The notes under the pieces are model-generated. The model ran no database searches and was not told where the DNA came from. It saw nothing but the letters and a program-made list of their open reading frames with translations. Position numbers and translations under genes: made by a program. 64,000 bases of DNA, taken from positions 4,024,962 through 4,088,961 of the forward strand of contig NC_008278.1 in the NCBI RefSeq assembly GCF_000058485.1. The letters are read 5' to 3'. Positions within the stretch are counted from its first letter, which is position 1. The number at the start of each line of letters is the position of its first letter. Positions 25,414 to 33,838 of the stretch are shown piece after piece. Origin of the DNA: Frankia alni ACN14a. Its GTDB lineage: Bacteria > Actinomycetota > Actinomycetes > Frankiales > Frankiaceae.

Positions 25414-25460
25414 ATGATCTTGACGGTGGAATCACGTCAACGACGTTGATTATCTTGATG
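25414..25460 (+). repeat. GTTGATTATCTTG element, copy B
   Basis: ATGATCTTGAC, spacer, then GTCAAC-GAC-GTTGATTATCTTGATG. It matches copy A over its last 13 bases and beyond (CTTGATG), and lies 963 bp downstream of it in the same orientation. Confidence 0.9.
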
Positions 25461-25506
25461 GGATCGGCTCGGATGCTGTGGGGTCGACGCGCTTCCTGCG
25501 GGGTGC

Positions 25507-26313
25507 TCACCGCTCCCCGAAGGCGTAGATCACCTCTGCGGTGAGGAGGCGGTCCGCGTCGGTGCGGAGCCGATCGGCCAGGGCGTCGGTGTAGTCGCGC
25601 CGGAACGTTTCCGCCTGTTCCGCGCTGAGGGTGGCGATCGCGTCGTGGTGCGGTCCGCGGGTGTGGGCCTCCCAGGCGTGCTCCAGATCACGGGAGGAAA
25701 AGCGGATGGTCTCCCCCACCTGCTTCGCCGAGGTGAACCCGGCGTCCCGCAGCGCCTGACGGCATCGCGCCTGCGTTCCCAGCGCGCTGGCCGGGTCGGT
25801 GAGGGCCAGGCCGTGGCGGCGGGCATGGTTGCGAAAGAGCCTGGCCGCGACCGGGAAGCCCGCCGCCATCGTCGAGAAGCCGATCTGCCCACCTGGTCTC
25901 AGCAGCCGGCGCCATTCCCTCAGCGCCGCCTGGACCGGCAGGTAGAGCAGACCGGCGGAGCAGAGGACCAGGTCGAACGAGCCGTCTGCGAACTGGGGCA
26001 GAGTGGTGGCGTCCGCCCTGACCAGCTCGATGGTCAGGAGTCCCGCCGCGTCGACAGCCTGCCGCGCTCGGGTGAGCATGCCCGCGGAGACGTCGACGCC
26101 CACCACGTGTCCGGTCGGCCCCGTGGCGCGGGCGGCGGCGATCGCGGCGAGCCCGGTACCGGTCGCGGCATCCAGGATGCGCATGCCGGCCATGGGGGCG
26201 GCGAGCGCGACGAGCCGCTCGGCGTAGCGGACGTGCCAGGTGTGGTTGCTGTATGTCGCGGCGCGCCGGTCGAAGACGGTCTCGACGCTGTCCCGGGGGT
26301 TCGGCGCTGTCAC
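25507..26313 (-). CDS. UbiE/COQ5-type SAM-dependent methyltransferase
   Basis: 268 residues, GTG start at 26313. VFDRRAATYSNHTW opens the protein as in menaquinone/ubiquinone methyltransferase-like proteins. Motif I is RILDAATGTGLAAIAAA, then VVGVDVSAGMLTRAR, and motif II/III SFDLVLCSAGLLYLP and RLLRPGGQIGFST. The C-terminal part (about 100 residues) is helical and probably caps the substrate. No quinone genes lie nearby, so a small-molecule methyltransferase of unknown substrate is the safe call. No clear ribosome-binding site is seen. Confidence 0.85.
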   Translation of the reverse strand: MTAPNPRDSVETVFDRRAATYSNHTWHVRYAERLVALAAPMAGMRILDAATGTGLAAIAAARATGPTGHVVGVDVSAGMLTRARQAVDAAGLLTIELVRADATTLPQFADGSFDLVLCSAGLLYLPVQAALREWRRLLRPGGQIGFSTMAAGFPVAARLFRNHARRHGLALTDPASALGTQARCRQALRDAGFTSAKQVGETIRFSSRDLEHAWEAHTRGPHHDAIATLSAEQAETFRRDYTDALADRLRTDADRLLTAEVIYAFGER

Positions 26314-26445
26314 AGAAGATGGTTATGGCACAGGGCGCGCAGCCGGGCCGGTCGATTTCCATCACTGCTGCGACGAAGCGAGATCCCGGGCCAGGTCGGG
26401 GTGTGACCTTTCCGCGGTGGTCGGTGGGCAGGCTCGGTGGGCAGC

Positions 26446-28455
26446 TCAGTGGGCGGCGTCAGACCAGCGTTGCAGGATCGACACCTCGGCGACGAACCGG
26501 ACCCCGCTGGCGGTCGCCCAGTAGGCGGCCGTGGCGGCGAGGGCGGTTCGCAGCAGGTCGGCGGCGGCCTCGGCGTGCGCGGCGGGGACGTGCAGGAGCA
26601 GTTCGTCGTGCAGGCACAGCACGATCTCGCCGCCGAGGGCGGGCAGTTCGGCGCGGACGGTCACCGCCCAGGCCTTGAACAGTTCGGCGGCGGGGCCCTG
26701 GATGACGGCGTTGCGGGCGAAGCGGCCGCGGGCCTGCTCGGTGACCCCGCCGACGGCCGGGGAGGCCTCGTCGGGTGGCGCGGGATCGGTCAGGCCCCGG
26801 GGTGGGCCTGCCGCGCGGTCGGGTGGGCCTGCCGCGGGGGCGAGGCGGACGAGCCGGCCGCCGTAGGTGCGCAGGTCACGGCCGGAGCGGCCGGCGGCGT
26901 CGGCGGCGTCGAGATAGGCCAGCGCGGTCGGGTAGGCCCGGCGCATCCGGCGCAGGGCTTCCCCGGCCGCGCCGGTGGTCTGGCCGTACATGGCGGCGAG
27001 CATGGCGACCTTGGCGTGCGCCCGGTCGCGGCCGAGCTGCGCGGCGACGGGGGCGTACATGTCGTCGGCCTGGGTGGCCGCGGCGAGGGCGGGGTCGGCG
27101 GAGACGACGGCGAGTACCCGGGGTTCGATCTGGCCGAGGTCGGCGCGGACGAACACCCGGCCCGGTTCGGCGACGACGGCGCAGCGCAGGTCGGCGGGCA
27201 GGTTGTGCAGGCCGGCCTGGGCGGTCATCCGCCCGGCGGCGCCGTCGCTGCCGTGCCAGGCGCCGCGCAGCCGGCCGTCCGGGCCGACGTGGGTGTCGAG
27301 CCAGCGGTGGCCGTAGGTCGTGGCGATCCGCTCGGTGCGCCGCCAGGCCAGGAGCGCGGCGACGGCGGGGTGGGCGTCGCGCAGCGGTTCGAGGCGGCCC
27401 GAGCGGGTGTCGGGGACGTCGACGCCGACCGTGCGCAGCGCGGCCCGCACGGCGGCGGGATTGCGCAGGTCGACGGGTCCGCGCAGGTGGGCGAGGACGG
27501 GGGCGTCGCGGCGGCGGCGGGCGGCGAGTTCGTCGGCGTCGGTGCGCGGCGGCGGGCCGACGAGGTCGGCGAGCAGCGTCTCGGCGGTGGCGCGGTCGAC
27601 GGGCAGGCCGTCGCGTTCGAGTTCGCGGGCGAGCAGCTCCGCGGCGGACTCGGCGCGGGCGGTCAGCACGGCGAGGCTGATCCGGCCGGGACGGGCGCGT
27701 CGGTCGGCCAGGTCGCCCAGCGCCGCCAGCTGACGGTGCTGGGCCTGCAGCGCGAGCGCGGCGAGGGCGGCGGCGCGGCGCAGCGCCTCGGCCGGCCCGG
27801 CGGCGCGGCGCAGCCAGCCCGCGTCGAGCTGGCCGTCCCCCGCCAGTGGACCATCCTCTCCCCCACCGATGCCGACTCCCCCACCGATGCCGACTCCCGC
27901 GGGGCCGGCGCTGATCTCCTCGGGGCCGGTGGGGTCGGGGCCGCGGCGGGTGGGGGGGTCCTCGCCGGTGCCCTCCCACAGGCCGAGCTGGCCCGGCGCG
28001 ACCCTGGTGGTGGGGCCGGGGGGTCGGGCCTGCGGGGGTGCCGGCAGCCCGGCGACGGCGGCCCACACGGCGGGCGGGTCGTCACGGCGCCCACCGTGCA
28101 GCAGCCGGTGGACGGCGGCGAGGTCCCAGCAGGCGGCGAGGCGCACCTGGGTGGCCAGCGGCGCCACCGCCGACGCCGACCACCACACCCAGCGCGGGGC
28201 GCGGCGGCGCTCGATCTCGGCGAGCAGGCCGGCGGCCTCTGCCGACTCGGGCGCGGACACCACCACGGTGACGGGTGCAGGCAGATCCGTGCCGCCGGGT
28301 GGATCCCCGCCGTGGCCGGCGGGCGGCTGGTGGGCCAGCGCGAATCCCACCGTCGGAAGGACCACGAGCGCCAGGGGCTGGCGCGGGACGAACTCCCCCG
28401 ACCACAGGCCCGCGAGCGGTCCCGCGGCCGCGTGCGGCGGGCTGGCCGGCGTCAT
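26446..28455 (-). CDS. Family A DNA polymerase (3'-5' exonuclease-like/polymerase, no 5' nuclease)
   Basis: 669 residues from the ATG at 28455. The polymerase domain is clear: motif A RADLGQIEPRVLAVVS (usual DYSQIELR), motif B region AHAKVAMLAAMYGQTTG, a QG-P-A-E-L-F-K stretch in the O-helix neighbourhood, and motif C LCLHDELLLHV. The N-terminal half corresponds to the exonuclease-like region but is degenerate and includes a linker with two 18-bp repeats (GVGIGG). No 5' nuclease domain is present. Similar actinobacterial proteins are named bifunctional 3'-5' exonuclease/DNA polymerase; role unknown, perhaps repair. Divergent from the FDXHR gene. Confidence 0.87.
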   Translation of the reverse strand: MTPASPPHAAAGPLAGLWSGEFVPRQPLALVVLPTVGFALAHQPPAGHGGDPPGGTDLPAPVTVVVSAPESAEAAGLLAEIERRRAPRWVWWSASAVAPLATQVRLAACWDLAAVHRLLHGGRRDDPPAVWAAVAGLPAPPQARPPGPTTRVAPGQLGLWEGTGEDPPTRRGPDPTGPEEISAGPAGVGIGGGVGIGGGEDGPLAGDGQLDAGWLRRAAGPAEALRRAAALAALALQAQHRQLAALGDLADRRARPGRISLAVLTARAESAAELLARELERDGLPVDRATAETLLADLVGPPPRTDADELAARRRRDAPVLAHLRGPVDLRNPAAVRAALRTVGVDVPDTRSGRLEPLRDAHPAVAALLAWRRTERIATTYGHRWLDTHVGPDGRLRGAWHGSDGAAGRMTAQAGLHNLPADLRCAVVAEPGRVFVRADLGQIEPRVLAVVSADPALAAATQADDMYAPVAAQLGRDRAHAKVAMLAAMYGQTTGAAGEALRRMRRAYPTALAYLDAADAAGRSGRDLRTYGGRLVRLAPAAGPPDRAAGPPRGLTDPAPPDEASPAVGGVTEQARGRFARNAVIQGPAAELFKAWAVTVRAELPALGGEIVLCLHDELLLHVPAAHAEAAADLLRTALAATAAYWATASGVRFVAEVSILQRWSDAAH

Positions 28456-28545
28456 CGTTCGATTCTGACCGCCGGGTCCGACAGTTCGCGCCGGCCGGTG
28501 CCGAGGGCTGGCGGGCAGCCCCGCGCTGCCGGGCGGGCGAGCCTG

Positions 28546-28592
28546 GCCGGTGCGGGCGGTGCGGGCGGTGCGGGCGGTGCGGGCGGTGCCGT
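28546..28592. repeat. Tandem 9-bp repeat (GGTGCGGGC)
   Basis: GGTGCGGGC is repeated about five times in the divergent spacer between the polymerase and FDXHR genes. It is close to the expected promoters; nothing more can be said. Confidence 0.75.
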
Positions 28593-28707
28593 GGTCAGAT
28601 GGACCGGCATGGTGGCCGGGAAAGCGGAAATGCCCCCGTTGGAAACGTGGAGCGGTAAGAATCCCCGTCGACGAGGGATGGGCGTACCACGGGGGAAGGG
28701 TGGATTC

Positions 28708-29037
28708 ATGGCGGGGCGGGACAACGAGTACGAACGTCCCATCCTGCTCGACTGCGGTGGGTGCGACGCTCGGTGGACGGCGCTGACCGCGGCGCACTGC
28801 CCGACCTGTCATGCCACGTTCGCGGGGGCCACGACCGGTTTCGACGCCCACCGGGTCAACGGGGTCTGCCAGCCCCCGCAACGGGTCGGTCTGCGCCAGG
28901 ACCGGGGCTACTGGCTGGTCGCGGGCGAGCAGCCGCCGGGCCGCGTCCTGTACCGCTCCCGGGAGAGGGCCGGCGGGCACGGTGATCCAGGCGGATCGGC
29001 CGGGCCCCCCGGCGGCGAGGTTCGGATGGCCGGCTGA
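28708..29037 (+). CDS. FDXHR-family putative zinc-binding protein
   Basis: 109 residues from the ATG at 28708, with GGAAGGG eight bases upstream. Two metal-type motifs, CGGCDARWTAL and HCPTCHATFAG, are followed by TGFDAHRVNGVC, the FDxHR signature that names the family. A further Cys and Gly-Tyr-Trp (RGYWLV) come later, also as in the family. Such proteins are common in actinobacteria and their phages; role unknown. The polymerase gene is divergent from it, and the desaturase gene is convergent with only 12 bp between stops. Confidence 0.8.
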   Translation: MAGRDNEYERPILLDCGGCDARWTALTAAHCPTCHATFAGATTGFDAHRVNGVCQPPQRVGLRQDRGYWLVAGEQPPGRVLYRSRERAGGHGDPGGSAGPPGGEVRMAG

Positions 29038-29049
29038 CGGTCGCCCGCG

Positions 29050-30045
29050 TCAGCGAGCAGGCTCGGCCGGGCGAGCAGGCTCGGCGGGGCGGGCCTGGCG
29101 GGCGGCGATACGTTCGGCGGTCGGCCAGCGCACGTCGTGGGCCCAGCCCAGGCGTTCGAACCAGCGGATGAGCGCAGCGCTCGGGTCGAGCTGACCGGGC
29201 AGGACGCCGTGGCGGGCGCTGGTGGGGTCGGCGTGGTGCAGGTTGTGCCAGGACTCCCCCAGCGACGGCACGGCCAGCCACCAGACGTTGCGCGACTGGT
29301 CGCGGGCGGTGAAGGGCCGTTCGCCGATGAGGTGGCAGATCGAGTTGATCGAGAACGTGACGTGGTGAAGCAGGGCGATGCGTACCAGGGAGCCCCAGAA
29401 CAGGGCGGTGAGCGCGCCCTCCCACGACATGCTCCACAGTCCGCCGGCGATCGGCGGGATCAGGACCGAGGCGGCGACGCACCAGGGGAACGCGGTCGCG
29501 ACGGCGGCGACGTCGCGGTCGGCGAGCAGATCGGGGCAGAAGCGTTTCGGGCAGGTGCGGTGGCGGTTGAACAGCCAGCCGACATGGGCGTGCAGGAAGC
29601 CCCTGGTCACACCGACGGCGCTGCGGCCGAAACGCCACGGTGAATGGGGATCGGCGGCGGAGTCGGAGTACTTGTGGTGGCGGCGGTGGGCGGCGACCCA
29701 GTCGGTGACGCTCATCTCGACGGCGAGGCTGCCGGCCAGGGCGAGGCCGATGCGCAGCGGCCGGCTGGCCTTGAACGAGCCGTGGGTGAACAGGCGGTGG
29801 TAGCCCACGGTGATCCCGAAGCCGGAGACCAGGTACATCACCGCGGCGATGACGACGTCGTGCCAGCCCAGTCCGTGTCCCCAGGCCACGGGCACCGCCA
29901 GGGCGACGGCGAGCAGCGGGACGACGAGGAACAGCAGGAGCAGGATCTGCTCGAGGGGGGTCTTCAGGCCGGGGGCGATGTCGGGGCGGGCGGGCGGGCC
30001 CGCGTCGACACGCTGGATTGTCGATTCGATCGATTCGGAGGACAC
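29050..30045 (-). CDS. Acyl desaturase (delta-9 type, membrane di-iron)
   Basis: 331 residues from the GTG at 30045 with GAGAGGA upstream. Introduces a double bond into a saturated acyl chain in the membrane. The three histidine boxes are YHRLFTH, HRRHHKYSD and HNLHHADP, and four membrane spans are evident (LLLLFLVVPLLAVALAVPV and others). Homologous to mycobacterial DesA3-type and animal SCD desaturases. The C-terminus is a duplicated ARPAEP tail encoded by a short tandem repeat. No desaturase reductase is next to it. Divergent from the helicase gene. Confidence 0.92.
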   Translation of the reverse strand: MSSESIESTIQRVDAGPPARPDIAPGLKTPLEQILLLLFLVVPLLAVALAVPVAWGHGLGWHDVVIAAVMYLVSGFGITVGYHRLFTHGSFKASRPLRIGLALAGSLAVEMSVTDWVAAHRRHHKYSDSAADPHSPWRFGRSAVGVTRGFLHAHVGWLFNRHRTCPKRFCPDLLADRDVAAVATAFPWCVAASVLIPPIAGGLWSMSWEGALTALFWGSLVRIALLHHVTFSINSICHLIGERPFTARDQSRNVWWLAVPSLGESWHNLHHADPTSARHGVLPGQLDPSAALIRWFERLGWAHDVRWPTAERIAARQARPAEPARPAEPAR

Positions 30046-30211
30046 ATATTTCCTCTCACGAGGGTCGTCGGATACCCGGCAACCCTCGTCGGTTCTCCGA
30101 GCCGGGTCACGGGTGCTGGCCACCGGAAAGCCGGTTCGGGTCCGCCTCAACAGTAGACGGGGGCGTGCCCGCCGGTCGGCGGCGGCGCGCGTCAGGCACG
30201 ATCGGGGGACC

Positions 30212-32848
30212 ATGACACTCACCGACCACCTTCCCGCGTCCTCACCTCCGGTCGCCGGCGCCGCCGTCGATGTACCCGGCGAGCCGGACCCGGACACCCT
30301 CTACGACGCCTTCACCGCCTGGGTCGCCGAGCAGGGCCTGGAGCTCTATCCCGCCCAGTCCGAGGCGCTCATCGAGATCGTTTCGGGGTCGAACGTCATC
30401 CTGGCGACGCCGACGGGGTCGGGGAAGAGTCTGGTGGCGGCCGGGGCGCACTTCGCGGCGCTGGCCGCGGGGCGCCGCACGTTCTACACCGCGCCGATCA
30501 AGGCGCTGGTGTCGGAGAAGTTCTTCGCGCTGTGCGCGATGTTCGGGGCGGCGAACGTCGGGATGATGACCGGTGACGCCTCCGTCAACGACACGGCGCC
30601 GATCGTCTGCTGCACGGCGGAGGTGCTGGCGAACATCGCGCTGCGCGACGGGGTGGACGCCGACGTCGGTCAGGTCGTCATGGACGAGTTCCACTACTAC
30701 GCCGATCCGGAGCGGGGGTGGGCGTGGCAGGTGCCGCTGCTGGAGCTGCCGCGCACCCAGTTCGTGCTGATGTCGGCGACGCTCGGCGACGTGTCGATGT
30801 TCGAGGCGGACCTGACGCGGCGCACCGGGCGGCCCACGGCGGTGGTCCGCTCGGCGCAGCGGCCGGTGCCGCTGTTCTACCGGTTCGTCACGACGCCGCT
30901 GCACGAGACGATCGGGGAGCTGCTGGAGACCCATCAGGCTCCGGTGTACGTCGTGCACTTCACCCAGGCGCAGGCGTTGGAGCGGGCGCAGGCGCTGATG
31001 AGCGTGAACGTGTCGTCGCGGGCGGAGAAGGAGCAGATCGCGGCGATGATCGGAAGGTTCCGGTTCGCCGCGGGGTTCGGCAAGGTGCTGTCCCGGCTGG
31101 TGCGACACGGCATCGGGGTGCACCACGCGGGGATGCTGCCGAAGTACCGCCGTCTCGTCGAGCAGCTCGCGCAGGCGGGGCTGCTCAAGGTGATCTGCGG
31201 GACGGACACGCTCGGGGTGGGGATCAACGTTCCGATCCGCACGGTGGTGTTCACGTCGCTGTCGAAGTACGACGGGACGCGGGTGCGGCTGCTCTCGGCG
31301 CGGGAGTTCCACCAGATCGCCGGGCGGGCGGGGCGGGCCGGCTACGACTCGGTGGGCAACGTCGTCGTGCAGGCCCCGGATCATGTGGTGGAGAACATGC
31401 GGGCGTTGGCGAAGGCCGGCGACGATCCGAAGAAGCGGCGCAAGGTGGTGCGCAAGAAGCCGCCGGAGGGCACCGTCGGCTACGGGGAGCCGACGTTCGA
31501 GCGCCTCGTCGCCGCCGAGCCGGAACCGTTGACGTCGCAGTTCACGGTGACACACGCGATGCTGCTCAACGTCGTCAACCGGCCCGGGGACGCGTTCGCG
31601 TCGATGCGTCACCTGCTCACCGACAACCATTCGGACTCCGCGACGCAGCGCCGGCTGATCCACCGGGCGATCGCGATCTACCGGGCGCTGCTGGCCGCCG
31701 GCGTGGTGGAGAGGCTGGACTCCCCCGACGAGCTGGGCCGCACCGTGCGGGTGACCGGGGATCTGCAGCTCGACTTCGCGCTCAACCAGCCGCTGTCGCC
31801 GTTCGCGCTGGCCGCGTTGGAACTGCTCGACCCGGCGTCGCCGACGTACGCCCTCGACGTGCTGTCGGTGCTGGAGGCGACGTTGGACAACCCCCGCCAG
31901 GTGCTGCACGCGCAGCTGAGCAAGGCGCGCGGCGAGGCGGTGGCGGCGATGAAGGCCGAGGGCATCGAGTACGACCGGCGGATGGAGCTGCTGGAGGAGG
32001 TGACCTACCCGCAGCCGCTCGGTGAGCTGCTCGGCGCGGCGTTCGCGACGTACCGGCGGGGTCATCCGTGGGTCGACGACTACGAGCTGGCGCCGAAGTC
32101 GGTGGCCCGGGAGCTGTTCGAGCGGGCGATGACGTTCGCCGAGTACGTGGCGTTCTACGGGTTGGCCCGCTCCGAGGGGCTGTTGCTGCGCTACTTCGCC
32201 GACGCCTACAAGGCGTTGCGCCAGACGGTGCCGGAGGACGCGCGCACGGACGAGATCGTCGACCTCACCGAGTGGCTCGGGGAGCTGGTGCGCCAGACCG
32301 ACTCGAGCCTGCTCGACGAGTGGGAGCGGCTGAGCAATCCCGATCCCGACGCGGCCGCCGGGGCGGGCCTGGGGGCGGTCGACGAACGGCCGCCGGCGGT
32401 GACGGGCAATGTCCGGGCGTTTCGGGTGCTGGTCCGCAACGCGTTGTTCCGCCGGGTGGAGCTGGCCGCGCTGCGCCGCTACGACCTGCTCGGCGAGCTC
32501 GACGGCCCGGGGGCCGGCGTCGGTCTGGGAGCCGGCGTCGGCCTGGGGGCCGGCGTCGGTCTGGGGGTGGGATCGGCCGGGGGGGACGGTCCGGTGTTCG
32601 ACGCGGCGGGTTGGGAGCAGGCGCTGGCCGGCTACTACGCCGAGCACGACGAGATCGGCACCGGCCCGGACGCGCGCGGGCCGGGGCTGCTGCTGCTCGA
32701 CGAGCGGCCCGGGATGTGGACGGCGCGGCAGATCTTCGACGATCCGGCCGGGGATCACGACTGGGGCATCAGCGCGGAGATCGACCTCGCCGCCTCCGAC
32801 GAGGCCGGGGTGGCGATGGTGCGGGTGACCGCCGTCGACCGGCTCTGA
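30212..32848 (+). CDS. DEAD/DEAH-box RNA helicase with DUF3516 domain
   Basis: 878 residues from the ATG at 30212. A Ski2-like helicase: Walker A ATPTGSGKSLVAAGAHFAAL, TAPIKALVSEKFF, Walker B VMDEFHYYADPERGW, SATLG, then the second RecA domain with VHHAGMLPKYRRLVE, GTDTLGVGINVPIRTVVF and QIAGRAGRAGYDS. The C-terminal 400 residues match the actinobacterial DUF3516 extension. A Gly-Val linker of three 18-bp repeats (GAGVGL) lies near residues 768-785. Likely acts in RNA turnover or ribosome handling. Divergent from the desaturase gene with 166 bp between starts. Confidence 0.9.
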   Translation: MTLTDHLPASSPPVAGAAVDVPGEPDPDTLYDAFTAWVAEQGLELYPAQSEALIEIVSGSNVILATPTGSGKSLVAAGAHFAALAAGRRTFYTAPIKALVSEKFFALCAMFGAANVGMMTGDASVNDTAPIVCCTAEVLANIALRDGVDADVGQVVMDEFHYYADPERGWAWQVPLLELPRTQFVLMSATLGDVSMFEADLTRRTGRPTAVVRSAQRPVPLFYRFVTTPLHETIGELLETHQAPVYVVHFTQAQALERAQALMSVNVSSRAEKEQIAAMIGRFRFAAGFGKVLSRLVRHGIGVHHAGMLPKYRRLVEQLAQAGLLKVICGTDTLGVGINVPIRTVVFTSLSKYDGTRVRLLSAREFHQIAGRAGRAGYDSVGNVVVQAPDHVVENMRALAKAGDDPKKRRKVVRKKPPEGTVGYGEPTFERLVAAEPEPLTSQFTVTHAMLLNVVNRPGDAFASMRHLLTDNHSDSATQRRLIHRAIAIYRALLAAGVVERLDSPDELGRTVRVTGDLQLDFALNQPLSPFALAALELLDPASPTYALDVLSVLEATLDNPRQVLHAQLSKARGEAVAAMKAEGIEYDRRMELLEEVTYPQPLGELLGAAFATYRRGHPWVDDYELAPKSVARELFERAMTFAEYVAFYGLARSEGLLLRYFADAYKALRQTVPEDARTDEIVDLTEWLGELVRQTDSSLLDEWERLSNPDPDAAAGAGLGAVDERPPAVTGNVRAFRVLVRNALFRRVELAALRRYDLLGELDGPGAGVGLGAGVGLGAGVGLGVGSAGGDGPVFDAAGWEQALAGYYAEHDEIGTGPDARGPGLLLLDERPGMWTARQIFDDPAGDHDWGISAEIDLAASDEAGVAMVRVTAVDRL

Positions 32849-32942
32849 CGCGGCGGCGGCGGGCACACCGTCGGGCCCCTTTCGACCGGAGTCACCCCGC
32901 GATCCGGGCCGGGGTGCGCAACCTGGGCGGTATCGTCACCGT

Positions 32943-33578
32943 GTGAGTACCGTACGGGTCTTCCTCCTGGATGACCACGAGATCGTCCGCCGGGGAATTC
33001 GGGAGATGCTCTCGGAGACCGGTGACGTCGACGTCGTCGGCGAGGCGTCCACCGCGGCCGAGGCGCTGCGCCGGATCCCCGCCACCAGACCGAACGTGGC
33101 GGTGCTCGACGCGCGACTGGAGGACGGCAACGGCATCGACGTCTGCCGTGACCTGCGCTCGGCGCATCCCGAGATCGGTTGTCTGATCCTCACCTCCTAC
33201 GACGACGACGACGCGCTGTTCGCGGCGATCATGGCCGGCGCCGCCGGCTATCTGCTCAAGCAGATCAAGGGCACGGATCTGGTCGGCGCGATCCGCACGA
33301 TCGCCGCCGGCCGCTCCCTGCTCGACCCGGCGGTCACCCAGCGGGTGCTGACCCGGCTGCGGGAGGGCCCGGCGGAGGACCGCAAGCTCGCGGCGCTGGG
33401 CGAGCGGGAGCGCCAGATCCTCGTGCTCATCGCCGAGGGTCTGACCAACCGTCAGATCGCCGGGCGGATCCACCTGTCGGAGAAGACGGTCAAGAACTAC
33501 GTCTCGGCGATCCTGGAGAAGCTGGAGCTGTCCAGCCGCACCCAGGCCGCCGTCTACGCGACCCGCATCGACAAGTAG
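32943..33578 (+). CDS. NarL/FixJ-family response regulator (DosR/DevR-like)
   Basis: 211 residues, GTG start. Receiver domain: VFLLDDHEIVRRGI (acidic pair), VAVLDARLEDGNG with the phospho-acceptor Asp, ILTSYDDDDAL (conserved Thr/Ser) and LLKQIKG with the Lys. The LuxR-type DNA-binding domain has GERERQILVLIAEGLTNRQIA and the recognition helix LSEKTVKNYVSAILEKL. The end, SSRTQAAVYATRID, closely follows the end of mycobacterial DosR. No histidine kinase is next to it. The gene ends in a strong hairpin and faces the kinase-ATPase gene at 33839-35761, whose mycobacterial counterpart belongs to the DosR regulon. Confidence 0.9.
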   Translation: MSTVRVFLLDDHEIVRRGIREMLSETGDVDVVGEASTAAEALRRIPATRPNVAVLDARLEDGNGIDVCRDLRSAHPEIGCLILTSYDDDDALFAAIMAGAAGYLLKQIKGTDLVGAIRTIAAGRSLLDPAVTQRVLTRLREGPAEDRKLAALGERERQILVLIAEGLTNRQIAGRIHLSEKTVKNYVSAILEKLELSSRTQAAVYATRIDK

Positions 33579-33607
33579 CGCCCGGCCCGACGCCGGGCCG
33601 GGCGCTA
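33576..33607. terminator. Terminator overlapping the response regulator stop
   Basis: TAGCGCCCGGCCCG (33576-33589) and CGGGCCGGGCGCTA (33594-33607) form a perfect 14-bp stem with a 4-nt loop. The left arm begins with the TAG stop codon of the regulator. It can end transcription from both sides. Confidence 0.85.
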
Positions 33608-33838
33608 CCGGGCCGGGTGGCCCAGGCCGGTGCGGCCCATCCCGGCGCGGCCCAGTCCCGGCCAGCGCGCCCCACGGCCCCACTCCGGCCCCATCCCCCA
33701 CGTCGACGACGACCCACGCGCCGCGGCGCGTCGGTCGCTGGTCGTCGGTCGCTGGTCGTCGCGCCCACGGGCCGCGCAGGGGGTCTGCCGGGCAGGGGGC
33801 CGTGCCGTGCGGGGCGCCGTGCCGAGCGGGGCGGCCGG

